Shown in pieces: positions 1 through 11,877 of a stretch of DNA of 64,000 nucleotides. The stretch spans positions 3,877,030 to 3,941,029 of the forward strand of contig NC_023749.2 in NCBI RefSeq assembly GCF_000499845.2, in the 5' to 3' direction. Each line of letters starts with the position of its first letter. Position 1 is the stretch's first letter. Position numbers and translations under genes: made by a program. The notes below the pieces were generated by a model that did not search any database, was not told where the DNA came from, and saw only the letters and a list, made by a program, of their open reading frames with translations. Origin of the DNA: Phaseolus vulgaris. Lineage: Eukaryota > Streptophyta > Magnoliopsida > Fabales > Fabaceae.

Positions 1-624
1 TGTTTGTCAGAAAACTTGTTTAATGAAAATTATATAATTAATTGATACCTTTTCCTTACAAAAGGGTGATCTTCTTCTGTGTATGAAGCAATATGAAAAA
101 AAGAATCTGCTCCCCACAAACAAAAAAGAGCAACAAGAAGATCATAAATATTATATTCATATGAATGTGTGTGATAAACATTTTTCATCTGCTTTCAAAC
201 AAAAAGAACGTCATAACTAGAATATGTGTGCCAACCTTTTTGTTTCTTAGGATTAATTATTAACTACAATTTCCAGGAGTAAGATTATTGCATGAAACTC
301 TTTCTCTTTTTCAAAAAGAAAGAAAGACTAGTAGTATAATATATAATGGCTAAAATACATTGTGGGGAATCAAAATTCTCTACCTAAAATTCAGCATTTT
401 AACACGTGCATTAATGCATGAAAAGTTGAAATAATAAATATAAACTTTTGTGTAAATTAAATCAATTGTTAGTTTCGTTTTACACTAACTTAAATTTAAT
501 TTAATATTTCACCAAAATTTTATATTCAAACTTATATTTTACAAAATCTATCATACAAAAATAACATGGTTTTATTCGGAGATATAAATGTACTATCATT
601 CAATATTATACTTCTCTTAAATTG
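1..624. other. AT-rich intergenic DNA, no gene seen
   Basis: Very AT-rich sequence with short homopolymer runs and no open frame that looks like a protein family. It leads into the first copy of a dispersed repeat. It could be the far flank of a gene outside the window. I see no RNA gene or other supported feature here. Confidence 0.5.
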
Positions 625-1047
625 CGTGTCGATATCGGATACTCGTATGAGACATTGACACTTGTATGACACTTGTAGAACACGTATCTGTGAAGTCCAA
701 TTCAAAAAGTATTTGTTGGATTTCTAACAATTCTAGTACGTTTCTAACACAATTTTAAAAAAAAAACATTAATTTTCTAAAAACTCAAACTTATTGTATA
801 AATTTTTATTATGGTTATAAAAATAAGAAACAATTCTTTTAAACCAGTCATGAAAAACATCTTTCTGCTCCAAAAAATAATCTGAAACATACTTGTGCAC
901 ATAAATCTTCTTTATTGTCAATTTATATAATTCATAATTATATAATATATAGATATGTGTCCTCATAGATATGTGTCCTCATGTCCTACATTTTAGAGAT
1001 TATACATATCTTCATGTCCGTGTCGTATCAGTATCTATGCTACATAA
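625..1047 (+). repeat. GTGTC-ended dispersed repeat, copy 1
   Basis: This roughly 420-bp segment recurs in the same orientation at about 22237-22640 and in reverse complement at about 17105-17545. Shared landmarks, in order, are a GTGTC/GGATACTCGTA-rich left end, a TTTGTTGGATTTCT block, an A-rich run followed by CATTAATTTT and AAAACTCAAA, an ATGAAAAACAT block, TTTATATAATTCATAATTATATAATATAT, a CATTTTAGAGATTA block, and a right end rich in GTGTC/GTATCAGTATCT. The ends are rich in short GTGTC and GATAC words in both orientations. I infer a non-autonomous DNA transposon family. Boundaries are good to about 10 bp and no target duplication was found. Confidence 0.6.
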
Positions 1048-2239
1048 CTTCTATTTCAACATAATTTTTTGAATAAATAATTTTAAATTTAACTTAATTT
1101 TATACAACTTACTAGCAAAATAAAGTTTATATTCAAATTGTATAATGAGAATTAACTAAAGCACACAAAAAAAGAAAAAAAAAGGACCAAATTTTAAATT
1201 ATGAATCTCCTCGTCTCACTTCCATCACTTTTATATGAAACACGGGTAAGAAAAGAACATGTGCAAGACCATGTTTTGAGTACTGAACCATATTTTTGGG
1301 GTTTGAAAAATCTGAGGTTACAATTAACTTAACTCCATGTCCTTATATTCTTCCTGAAAACTCCGTTGGTTCCTTGCACGTGGATCCTGTACCCTCACAA
1401 AATGGGCACACCCATCTTCCTCTCTCCTAAGAACATGTGTATCCTTTTCCAATAACTTGACCAACAAAACAACTTTAAAACAAAGTTCCACCTTTTAATT
1501 ACAGTTTTTGTTCTCACTTTTTTCGGTTCTTCAGTTTTTTTTGTTCTCACTTTATCTCTTTACCATTAAACTCGTAACAATAATAACATTAATGTCTGTG
1601 TCTGTGTTTGTTTCCTTAGACAAACCGAAAGTAAAATCGAAAATAGTAGAGCTGAAATGTCTTGCATGAACCCTAACCCAATATAGTGGCTAGGACAATA
1701 ATGGTTCTGAGTTGGAAGCAGACATAGAGAGCAGAAACACATTGCCCATACCCTAACATGTTAGGGTACCTTTCTCATTTAAAGGACTCTTTTTTTCTTC
1801 CAAACAACAACCTCTGTTACCACCCTTCTCTTTTATATATGCTCTTCTTGTCTTTTCCTTTTTCTGCTCTTTTCTCCACTTTTTCTTCAATTAAGATACG
1901 TATTTCCACAACATTCCATGACACCTCCACAAAATGCTAACACAGTTCTAGAATTATCTTTTTCAAATCATTAAATGTTACTTAGTGTTTATCACTTTAT
2001 TTATAAGATTAATTCTCTTGCATGATTCAAGTATATTGTAAACATAAAATTTAGATCTTAAATAAGATTTTCAGTTATAATAATAAAATTTATTTTTATA
2101 TCAGAAAGGATATTTTTCAATGAATTCTTAAATAATATTTTCAAAACAAAGTCTTATAAATTCATTTGGAACGAGATTTTAACAATGATATAACATAATA
2201 TACCAAAAAAATAGATTAAAACATCGTTACACGATTCTT
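1048..2239. other. Intergenic; promoter-like, less AT-rich stretch
   Basis: Positions about 1200-1940 are less AT-rich than their surroundings. They hold a G-box (CACGTG at 1377-1382), a perfect 20-bp palindrome (1749-1768) and pyrimidine-rich tracts near a TATA-like TTTTATATATGC at about 1830. They look like regulatory or transcribed non-coding DNA, but I found no convincing coding exon. A 60-codon open frame at 1758-1940 has low-complexity, Phe/Ser-rich composition and no recognisable family. Confidence 0.35.
1749..1768. repeat. Perfect 20-bp palindrome with telo-box arms
   Basis: TACCCTAACATGTTAGGGTA is identical to its own reverse complement. Each arm contains a plant telomere-like ACCCTAA word. 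It lies in a less AT-rich, promoter-like stretch. The function is unknown; a dimeric protein-binding site is possible. Confidence 0.7.
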
Positions 2240-2507
2240 ATATATAACAAAAATCACCTTAACTTTAATTTAGAAACCAAATTTAGAAATTAGATAATTG
2301 GTAGGTAAAACCTTGTTGTTAATTAAATATTAATTTAAAAACTATTCAACAATAATAAAAATTAATTTAAAAATTAATTTTTTATTTAATTTTTAAAATA
2401 TTTCTAATTTAGTTATTATTACAACTAATTATTTTGGTCTCTACAAATTGATTTCTATTTCATGATTTTTTAAAAATTAGTTTTTATTTCATGATTTTCT
2501 TGCAGTG
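2240..2507. mobile_element. Decayed CACTA-type MITE relative
   Basis: The right end (TTTCATGATTTTCTTGCAGTG, ending at 2507) closely resembles the right terminus of the intact CACTA-type MITE at 11878-12190. The interior shares its AACTAATTATTTTGGTCTCTA and AATTTAGAAACC words. The left terminus is not recognisable, so the left coordinate is approximate. Confidence 0.4.
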
Positions 2508-3952
2508 ACGTTATTATATATTTACTCTTGTTTAAAAATATTTTAAAAAAATACGCTCGAGAAAAACAATTAAAATACATTTATTAAGGATTGTAAGATT
2601 AAAAAAATAATCTGAATTTGGAAGATAAAAATAAACTTAACTTGAATATGATAGTCTAAAAAATAATTGAATCGGGTAAAAAAACTTAATTATTATTCCT
2701 TAAGAATTAATTATTATATTTTATTTATTATCACATTAATTATGGCGAATTGTGAGTCTAGAGTGGGGTAGATCTAGAAAAATAAAGAAGTAGGAACAAG
2801 CAAAGTAAGAGAAAAATATATTAAGTGATTGAACGAGAAAGATAAAAGGAAATATAAAAGAATAATATACAATGTATATATTTATAATTACCCAACAATT
2901 TAATTGTTTTCTCTTTCCGAGAGTGTCAACATCAAATAGTATGAATCATTTTTTTCTCTCTAATAAATGTCTTGTTTAAACCCATTCACACGAAAATTAC
3001 TTTAATAAATCAAAAATTTACTTTATTGTATATAGTGAAAAAATCTAGAAAAAATAACAATCCTAGAAGCACTTTTATGTAAGAAAAGAAGCACTTTTAT
3101 GTAAGAAAATTAGTGAGTAAAATATTGTTATTACATGTACATTTGATTTCATATTAGATAAAGTTAAACGCGAATTCATATTCACACTCTAAACTTAAAA
3201 CGTAAAACCAAACACTATACCAATCAACTTATTGGTTTAGTATCTATTTTTTAATTGTATTATCTATTTTACAATCTCAATTAACGTGCAAGTAGTACCT
3301 GCTTAAATTTATAAATATAGACTAAAATAATAATATTAAATTATTCAGAAAAGAGAAACATGAACTAATCTCAAGAAAATATTGAACATTAAAATTAATT
3401 AAAAAAAAACACAATTAAAACAGAGGAGACAGACTTAACCATGATTAGACTATTTCACCAATGATCCAAGGAAAATTACTGTTACTTGTGATGAATTCAA
3501 CTTTGTCCACTTTCACAACCATTCAACAAAATTGTCTTCCATTTTGAGTTTAGTCAAACAAAAACCTAATTTCAACATATAATCAATGAGGATGGGATTA
3601 TTCCATTTTAATAAGTAAATATAGGAATATTAACAAAATTGTTTGAAGATATAAGTGAATAAATTACACAAAAACAGTGAATAGAAAAAGGAAAAAGATT
3701 GGGAGAATAAGATTTTGAAGTAGGTCATTAATATTATTTTAATATATGAAAGAAGGGTGACAAATACAGTAGTGGCCCATGCCCCATACTCCAAAGGACC
3801 CATTCACAGAACCAGCACCTAACAATTCCACCAGTTTTATCATACACATTCATTATTCCTTATCACCATATGCAGGTGATTACAATTTCTCAACAGACAC
3901 GAACCCACAAGAACAAATCGCGAAATCAACACACCCCTTTTGCTTTTCTCTC
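2508..3952. other. AT-rich intergenic DNA downstream of the bZIP gene
   Basis: No gene seen. It contains a perfect tandem pair of a 22-bp unit (AGAAGCACTTTTATGTAAGAAA at 3065-3086 and 3087-3108). The last few hundred bases are probably the 3' untranslated and terminator region of the minus-strand bZIP gene. An open frame at 3779-4147 on the plus strand is antisense to that gene and is not counted as a gene. Confidence 0.45.
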
Positions 3953-4414
3953 TCAGTACTGCAATATATCTGCAGAAGCCATGATGGGGTGGTTCAGATA
4001 CCCCATGTTCATGGGGTTGAAGAAGGAGTTATTGGTGGTTGGTTCGATGAAGGTGGTGTTGCCGAAACCTGCATTCAGAACCTCGACGATCTCGTTCAGA
4101 GACTCCAGCCTGTGGCTCAGCTCTCCCACCTGAGCCCTCAGCACTGAGTTTTCAGCCTCCACGCTCAAGAACTGCTGCGTAGTGATGTTGACACTGGTGA
4201 GTATCTGCTGATTCTCCTTTCTCAGCTGCGCCACTTGGGTAACCAGATCGTCCAAGTGCTTCTGCTTCCTCATGCGAGATCGCCGCGCAGATTCTCGATT
4301 CGATATCATTCTCTTCCTCTTTCTCTGATCCATCACCGCTCGCAAATCCTCCTCGGAGCCAGAGTTCTGAAGCAGAGAGGATGACCCTGAACATGTTCCA
4401 CTTGAGGAAGCCAT
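3953..4414 (-). CDS. bZIP11: Group S1 bZIP transcription factor (bZIP11/ATB2 type)
   Basis: Intronless gene for a 153-residue nuclear DNA-binding protein. A Ser-rich start is followed by a short acidic patch (about 19-24) and the basic region, QRKRKRMISNRESARRSRMRKQ at about 30-51. This contains the N-x7-R signature (N39, R47) that contacts ACGT-type sites. A long zipper follows, with heptad positions L57, L64, I71, T78, V85, L92 and L99, and then a tail ending in MASADILQY-like residues typical of the family. The start at 4414 (MASSSG) matches family N-termini; an in-frame upstream extension to 4465 lacks family character. Group S1 bZIPs heterodimerise with group C bZIPs and reprogramme amino-acid and sugar metabolism under low energy. 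The sucrose-control uORF upstream independently supports the S1 call. Which S1 member is the orthologue (bZIP2, 11 or 44) cannot be settled here. Confidence 0.95.
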   Translation of the reverse strand: MASSSGTCSGSSSLLQNSGSEEDLRAVMDQRKRKRMISNRESARRSRMRKQKHLDDLVTQVAQLRKENQQILTSVNITTQQFLSVEAENSVLRAQVGELSHRLESLNEIVEVLNAGFGNTTFIEPTTNNSFFNPMNMGYLNHPIMASADILQY

Positions 4415-4585
4415 GTTGTGCCACACAAGACAAGAACACAATACAACACCCTTCTCAATTAACACACTTCGCAGGACCCAGACACGTACTATTACTAACT
4501 CAGAAAATTATTGCAGACTTAGATATATATCTATATATATTATGATGACGATGAAAACAGAAAAATAGCAGTAGATATTATAGAT

Positions 4586-4630
4586 TTATGATATATATAA
4601 GTGATATAGTGAGAAAGGGCTAGAAATCAT
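4586..4630 (-). promoter_or_regulatory. uORF3, overlapping the SC-uORF stop (ATGA)
   Basis: A 14-codon frame (MISSPFSLYH...) whose start overlaps the SC-uORF stop codon in an ATGA arrangement. This would allow termination-reinitiation after SC-peptide translation. It is the last ATG before the main start about 170 nt further on. Confidence 0.65.
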
Positions 4631-4752
4631 GAAACGTAGTACAACCAGTAGAGGAAGGCAACTGAGAAGGATTGAACTAAATGGGTCCTGCGCCTAACAG
4701 TGGAATTGATCATACACCCGGAAAAGAAGAGTTCACTGAGAATCGAATACAT
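4627..4752 (-). CDS. Sucrose-control peptide uORF (SC-uORF)
   Basis: A 41-codon upstream frame in the leader of the bZIP gene, reading MYSILSELFF at its start. It carries the conserved C-terminal core INSTVRRRTHLVQSFSV followed by FLYW-type residues and ends ...YYVS-stop. From established knowledge, this nascent peptide stalls ribosomes when sucrose is high and so represses translation of the main bZIP frame (sucrose-induced repression of translation). One residue differs from the Arabidopsis core as I recall it: Ala where Val is usual in SFSV-x-FLYW. The sequence shows the peptide; repression in this plant is inferred. Confidence 0.95.
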   Translation of the reverse strand: MYSILSELFFSGCMINSTVRRRTHLVQSFSVAFLYWLYYVS

Positions 4753-4786
4753 GAATCTCAAACATCAACAACAAGATGTTGGACAT
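4733..4786 (-). promoter_or_regulatory. uORF1 overlapping the SC-uORF
   Basis: A 17-codon upstream frame beginning MSNILLLMFE. It starts 34 nt upstream of the SC-uORF start and ends inside it in another reading frame. A ribosome that initiates here would pass the SC start codon. A second in-frame ATG lies at 4765. As I recall it, the Arabidopsis bZIP11 leader has a similar overlapping first uORF. Confidence 0.7.
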
Positions 4787-5016
4787 TTAATATCTAGATG
4801 TTGGACAGGGAGAAGGACAAAATTGAGGCAAAATCTCCACCCCAGTTGAGAAAAGTTTCAGACTTTGGTGGTGGAAAATGGAATGGGAGGAGATTGGTTA
4901 TGTGGGGTTGGGGAGGTTGAAGATGAAGAGTTGGTAGAAATATCTATTATTATGCAGAGAGTGTAATGGGGAAAGAGGGAGAGGGAGGAAGAGGAGTGTA
5001 TGTGAATGAAGGGGGG

Positions 5017-5025
5017 AATTTATAG
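5017..5025 (-). promoter_or_regulatory. TATA box of the bZIP gene
   Basis: CTATAAATT on the minus strand. It is followed after about 25-35 nt by a pyrimidine-rich stretch (about 4960-5000) suitable for transcription initiation, giving a leader of about 580 nt that contains all three uORFs. No splice sites are needed in the leader. Confidence 0.6.
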
Positions 5026-5599
5026 AACTGAAAAAGCAATAAAGTTGGTGAAAATAATTATTAATTATGAAATCCTAGACAAGAAAGAAAGAGGCAAAGT
5101 AGGGTCTAATTTACTTTGGGATCACTTCATGGGAAAACAAGTTGAAAAAGGCTAAATTGATTATAAAAAGTGTGAGAGTGATGATTTTGAAAGGTTGATT
5201 AAGGGGATTGGTGGATGGTGAGAAGTAAAATTGTAAGAGGGGAAGAGAGAAGAAGACACCACAAGTGTCCAGAGATACAGCTGGGAACCAACAATCACAG
5301 AAAATGATGATCACAGTTTAAGATACATCCAAAAGTGGCATCACACTCTCACTCCAACACATCACAACTGTTTCAGGAACTTGTATATGTGTACGTATCC
5401 ACTAGTACTACCATACAACATCAATTTTAGCTTTCAAATATACAAATATAGAATCATAAATTAACACTTTCATTACTGTCCACCCTATTATATTAACTTT
5501 TTATAATATGAATCAACTATATGTCATATTAGTTATGGTTTTAAAATAATTTTTAAAGCCTGATAAGTTTACCCTATTTTATAATTTTAAATTAATGAC

Positions 5600-5725
5600 A
5601 TTATTATGAATTTAAGTTTGAGATTGCGTATAAATAAGAAATTTAATAAGGTCGTAATCTTTTATATATATGAGTTTTTTATAATTTATTTGGATGTGTA
5701 AAGATAAAATGGTGGTATCAGAGTT
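5600..5725 (+). mobile_element. LTR-retrotransposon relic with tRNA-Met PBS
   Basis: TGGTATCAGAG at 5713-5723 matches the usual plant primer-binding site complementary to the 3' end of initiator tRNA-Met, expected just inside a 5' LTR. The preceding sequence has short matches to the degenerate repeats at 57290-57500 and 22040-22200. No gag or pol coding follows, so this is at most a fragment. Confidence 0.4.
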
Positions 5726-6768
5726 TACGGTTTGTTTTGGTGACCAATAAAAAATTTATGTGTATCAAAAGTTTAGGAATTTCTTACATTTTAGAAATGA
5801 GAAAGTTTGTTAAAAATCTTTTAGTTAAAAATGAGAAATTTGAGTAAGATAGAAGGGAAAAAAAATGTTCATGATTATTTTTGTCAAATTTCTATATCTC
5901 TCATTCTCACTATGATCACTTAAATTAAATATATGTAAATACATAAATTTAAATTTTTCATTAAAAATAATTTCTTTTGTACTGGTAAACAAGTATATAA
6001 ATTTATAGTATTATTAGTTCTTCATCAAATATAATCATCATAATCAAAATAATCAAAATAAGATGATATAACAAAGAAGATAAAATAATAGAAGATAATT
6101 TTTATAACACTTAATTATTATGTATCACATTATATAAAGTTACATGATTATATTATTATTTTGAGAGAAGTGTGTTGGTCTTGATTAGACAATCCGTAAA
6201 CTGATACATATTTATTTATTTATTTTATTAATAAAAAAAATCAAACAAATTTTCAACTTCTTATAATCCAACGAATTTAAATAGATTGCATTACAACTAA
6301 ACTAGAGATTTAACAACTTAAAATAACAAGCAAAACTCAATAAACCTTATTTTTTTTAATTCTTATATCCTTATTTATGTGACTGGAGGTCTAAAACTCA
6401 AACCAAATCATTTAAAAATTAAATGTATAAACTCAAACCAAATCCACAATAATTTTACTTAAAAAGAAGCATATTTTGATCCATCTTGTTTAGATTTAAA
6501 TTTTCTATTTGTACTCAAACTAATTCAAAATTACAAACAACAAACCAATTTATTATGTAGAGGAAAAAGCTACTAATATTCTAATATATTCATGTGAAAC
6601 CTAATTAAAAACATAGACACATCTTTGCAAATCTAAATTAACATGCATTTATCTTTCCAATCACTCATATAATAACAAAACATCATTCATGTAGACAAAA
6701 TGAAATAAAAGGACTTGATATATGAAAGAAAAATTAGAAGTTTTGAAATTTAGAAAGAAAAAAAAAGA

Positions 6769-6769
<1 letters not shown>

Positions 6770-6815
<46 letters not shown>
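6770..6815. repeat. (TA)n microsatellite, about 45 bp
   Basis: An uninterrupted AT dinucleotide tract of about 22 units, likely polymorphic in length. Shorter AT tracts occur at about 16008-16034, 18630-18646, 55788-55806 and 58300-58321. Confidence 0.9.
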
Positions 6816-6819
<4 letters not shown>

Positions 6820-8187
6820 CCCAATAACTTAAAATGGTTAAAACGTTCATTTTTAGCAATTTATTAAATTTGGTGAAGATAAGATTGATGTAGGAACATG
6901 TGAGGATGTGCAACAGAAATTGTTTTAGTAGATTGGTTGGGCTAAAGTAACTTGTTTTATCTTTTTGAATGAATGAATGAGTGGTCCCTCACAGAGTGAA
7001 AACCCTCTTTCACAGGACAATTAAATGATCCCCCACTTTTGTTGGTGTTCATCAGGCCAAAGCAAATTTTTTCAAAAATGCTATGTTTAACTTTACCAAA
7101 AAAAATTATATAAATAACTATTTTATGAGTAAATTCAGATAACATAAAAAAATATTTTTGATCTTAATTTAGACTTTTAGTTATTTGAAAATGGAATTTT
7201 TTATGTATTACAGTAACTATTTATTAAAATTTGCTTTAAAATGTCTTCATAATTGATTTAAACTCATTTTATTATAAAATAATTTTAATAATAAAAAAAA
7301 AATTACGAAAAATATTTTTTGTACAATCAAAATAGCCTTCATTTTTTCATTTTTCTTTTTTTCAAGTATTTTCCTTTTATTTGTTTTTCTTTTATCTCTA
7401 TCAAACATATGAAAGGCAAGTAGACAAAGAGAATTTATGTGATTCTTTAATTTTCATAAAGTATGAGTAAATTATTTTATTCAGTTATTTTTGTCTTGGA
7501 CATGGCAACAAATGTCCAATCCATTTAATATTTTTTTTGTATTTTTGTTACTGAAATAAGGCAGAGCCTCTTGTGCATCATTCAGGCTTGATTCAATGAA
7601 CTAAGTTTTTTTTTTTTTGCAATCAATTAAAGGTAAAATTATCATATAATTCCTTGATTGTGGAGTTTATATCAAAATCATTTTTTTAACTTAAAACTTA
7701 AAAATCATAATGGATATTATAACTATACTTAGCTCTATTCCATGTCATGCTTTTTAACAGGATAGATAAGTTTCATGCATAAAATAATTTGAATGGAACA
7801 AATCATCATTTATTTATTATTTTATTATAAACTTTAAATTTGTGTAGTTACTAATATGATCATTCTAAAAAATAGGGAAGCATCATGTTAAGTGTCACCC
7901 ACTATAAATGATTGGGATTCTAAAATTGAAAAAAAAAATCATATAATTTTTAAGAATTACTTTTTAAAATATTTTAAATTCTAAAATATTAATCATTTGT
8001 AATTTTTTAAAATGCATAACTATTAGAAACATTTAAAACAATAATTTCAATAAATAAAATATCCAAAATTAAAGGTATTGTATACTTAAATAAAATTGAA
8101 TATAAATATTTTATTATTTAAAAAGGTTAACTATTTAAAGTTAATTTCACAAAAATTATCATCTCTCTAAAATATTTTTATTCTATC

Positions 8188-8247
8188 TTCTCCAAATGTT
8201 TGAAACAGTGTATCATTTTCTCCAAATGTTTGAAACAGTGTATCATT
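8188..8247. repeat. 30-bp perfect tandem duplication
   Basis: Two adjacent identical copies of a 30-bp unit that begins TTCTCCAAATG and ends GTGTATCATT. The absence of differences indicates a recent slippage or repair event. Confidence 0.85.
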
Positions 8248-9929
8248 TCACATATATGAGTCTGCCTTAAGATATATCTCATGCTATAAAGTATTTATAA
8301 ATGGGTTTTAATTTTAATTGTAATATTTTAATTATAAATAAAATTATTGAAAAGAATACAACATTAGAATTTATTTAAATTTTTTATTTTATTTTTAAGT
8401 ACATATAAAATTTTAACTAATTTCTTTATCTAATAATATTTTTTATGAGTGTTTGCTAGTTGTGTTGGAAAAGATTTGGATAAAAACCTTATCCAACCTA
8501 TTAAAAAAATATTGAGTTAATTTTTTTTATTTTTTATCTTAACCCAATACATTTCGAGCATGTTATATTTGGTTGAATCAAAATTATGACAGATTTATTT
8601 TCTTAAAAATTATAATTTCCAAGTATCACCATAATTAAAAAATAATATAATTTTTTTAAAAATTAATTTGAAAAGTTCAAGTACTGTTTAAGTATGAGAT
8701 TTTCTCAAATAACTCATATTAAATTCATTATTCTAAACTTATTTGAATTAACTCGAAGTTGAATTAACCATAAATAAAATAAGTTTCAATCTAACTGGAT
8801 TGAATTAACTCATAAGTAACTCAATCAAATAAATATTTTTAATTTTTTTTATAACTTAACTTTAATTCGTGTAACATTCAATTACACCGTAATATTAACA
8901 CTATCTTTAAAAATAAAACTATAAGATTAATAACATTTAAAACACTTAACTATTTTTTTCAAATATGTATGAATTTTTTTTTGTTATATATGAAAATTGG
9001 GGTATTATTCAATTAACCACAAAAGATAGTATATTACCTTTGAAGATATAATATTAATTATATGTTTTATATAGAAAGGAATAAAAAAAAAAGAAAAAAA
9101 ACAGTGGAAACCAGTATATTTAGGTGTGTGGAAGAATCTATTCAAATCCCACAAGGCAATTGTCACTACCATCAGTTTTACAGAGTACAACATGCAATAA
9201 TGGTTGAGCAAATTTGTCACATTAGGTACCACAAATCTCACCAAATATTTCAATGAATAGTTCAATTGTAAAATAATCAACATAACATTCCAAAATATGA
9301 AAAGTATTCAACTTCAACCTAAACCCTAAACCAAACCATATTGTTATATAAGTTATTGTTAATCCATATTTCAATACTACAACATTTTTTAAGATACCAA
9401 ACTATTATTTTTATAATAATTTTTCAACTCAATCTAATTTCACACAAAAATATAAGTAAATTAGTACATCAACATTACAAACATTTCAAATGAATTTAAT
9501 AAAAAATAATAAAATAATATAGAATATTTAAGAAGTATTTTAACTCTATTACAAATGGAAGGTCTAATAAAAAATTAACATTGTTTTTTTTTAAACACTA
9601 TTTCACTAATAATTTCATAAAGAATAGATGCTGACAAAGCTTATTTCAAACATAAATATATTTTTTAGTACAAATAACATAAACTAAAAAAAAATATACA
9701 AAATACAATCATAAGATAAGATGATATTAACATTTTATAACTATTTAATAAATTAGAAAAGAGAATATTTTCTAAAACTACTCTATTCATGTTCAAAGTG
9801 ATTCCAATAAAGGATGATTAATTTTAATTTTTAATCAATATTATAAAAATATTAACTATAGTTATCTACCTGTCCATAAAAACTTATACTTGTAAAAAAC
9901 AATTAAAATTTATAACTAAAAAATGCAGT

Positions 9930-10290
9930 CTACCATGTACAGTGGCGCACACGCGAGTGCAGAACTGTTGGTTGTGCGCGTGACACTTGCTTCCATAGTT
10001 TTGTCTGGTGGGCACGAAATGTCGTTGTCGCCCACACGCAAGAAGGAGCGCTTAGACAACACAGACGGAGGAGTGTGGCGAGTGGTAGGAACGCGCGAGT
10101 AGGTAGGGTGCAGAATCTAGACTCAGTAATGTTCTGACACAAATAACTTTTTAATTTCAGAAAAATATTATTAATTAATTAATGAAAATAAAAAATATAT
10201 TATGCAGTGGATGGGATGTAGCATCGGTTAGCGTGGCCTACCAATTCAATCTCGCTTTTCAGATCTGGGCCCCACCACCTTCTCACCACA
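9930..10290. other. GC-richer island in AT-rich intergenic DNA
   Basis: Positions 9935-10140 and 10200-10290 are strikingly richer in CG and GC words (GCGCACACGCGAG, GTGCGCGTG, GCGCGAG) than the kilobases on either side. A 70-codon minus-strand frame covers 9930-10142 (MCQNITESRF...), but I do not recognise it. The composition could reflect a fragment of a GC-richer retrotransposon, a decayed gene piece or an organelle/other insertion. No family can be named. Confidence 0.35.
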
Positions 10291-11877
10291 CCTGCTTTTT
10301 AAATATTATCTTTTTATTTTTATTTTTCAACTTCTATTATTTTTAACTATTTTAATATTCATTGAACTTATTCTACTTATAAAATATCTTTAGGAAAAGT
10401 TTTTGTTAACACCCAAATAGTAAAATACCCTTTGACACCCAATTATAATAATATTTATATTAAAAAAATATATAATTAAAATAATAATTTATTAGTATGT
10501 AGAATTTTACTGTTTGTGATGTCAAACATGACCACCCCATATCTATATACCTACCTGAGTCTATTAAAGTACTTTTAACTTCTTACTAGATTTATTAAAA
10601 TTAAAAAAAAAAACAATTAATTAAATTGTTTATTTCTACTAAGGGGTAAATATTTATTTAGATACATTATGTTAAATAATTATTCAAAATAACCTGATTT
10701 GTTATAATATTCTATTTCAAATTTGATTTTTTTTACTTGACAATAAATATTTTTTTTTTATAATTTTGATTTTTTTAATAAAATTAGTTTGGAAAATACT
10801 TTTAAAAATATTTAGAGAAATAATTATTTGATAAAATAATATTTACTTAAGCAATATGTAAATAAAACAATTTGTTAAAAAAAATTAACATTTATACATT
10901 TTAAAATAATTTATTTTTTGAAAATTTGGTTTGAAAAATTCATAGAAAAAAAATAAAATATTATAATTTAAAAAACATTATTCTTAGAAAAATAATTGTT
11001 TTTATTAAAAGATGATTATTTAGTTTTGTATTGAACTATAAAAATGTAATAATAATAGTTATTTATTTTTTAAGTAAAATACAAATTAAGTAAATATAAA
11101 AAATGTAAAAATAAAATCCTGTATTAAAAAATATTATAAGTCAGTTTTCAATATTACATTTATAAACATTTTAATTATTATATTTATTATTAACAAAATC
11201 AATAATTTAAATTATATAAAATATATTTCAGTATTTTTAAAATATTTTCTTTCCTTTTTTCTATCAAATTTTTAAACCAAAATTTCAAAATTTATAAATG
11301 CTAATTTTGTCAACATTTTTTATTTACATATTATTATAAATAATTATTTCTTAAAATATATGTATTTAAATAATTATTTCATTAGATAATTTTTTTATAT
11401 ATTATTATATTTTATATTTTTTTTATAAATATTTTTTTGAATAATTTATCTTTAACATCCCTATTACCATATCTAAATAATATAATATGCATCAATATCT
11501 AATTTTAAACCAAAATTTCAAAACAAATTATTTCAAAATTTATAAACGTTTTTTTTATTTACAGATTATTATAAATAATTATTGCTTAAAATATATGTAT
11601 TTAAATAATTTTTTCATCAAATATTCTTTTATAAATTTTATTATATTTTATGTAATTTTTTTAATAAATATTTTTTTAAGAAACTCTATTACTTGAAACA
11701 TCACTTACTCCCATATAAATAGATAGTATCATGAGAATAAATATAACCCAAACAAAAAGGTAAGTTAGTTATTTTTAAAACTTATAATATAAATGTCACT
11801 TTAAATAACAAACATGAATTTATAAATTTTCATACATTTTTTTTAAAGCAATCAAGTGACCTTATAGACCAACATAT
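10291..11877. other. Very AT-rich intergenic DNA
   Basis: Dominated by A/T homopolymer runs and short degenerate repeats. For example, the ATTTCAAAATTTATAA...TTTATTTACA(T/G)ATTATTATAAATAATTATT segment occurs twice, at about 11280-11360 and 11515-11600. No gene seen. Confidence 0.5.

Larger units (their letters stand above)
5026..9929. other. AT-rich intergenic DNA with repeat relics
   Basis: No supported gene. The first few hundred bases are the upstream region of the bZIP gene. The rest holds a primer-binding-site-like LTR relic (about 5600-5725), a long TA microsatellite (6770-6815), a 30-bp tandem pair (8188-8247) and extended low-complexity A/T runs. Short open frames at 5111-5314, 6957-7145 and 9005-9283 have no family character. 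Confidence 0.5.

Noticed and set aside
1758..1940. 60-codon frame downstream of the palindrome
   Set aside because: Low-complexity Phe/Ser/Leu reading of a pyrimidine-rich tract.
3779..4147. Open frames on the plus strand at the bZIP locus
   Set aside because: They are antisense to the bZIP coding sequence, which has clear family motifs and a matching leader.
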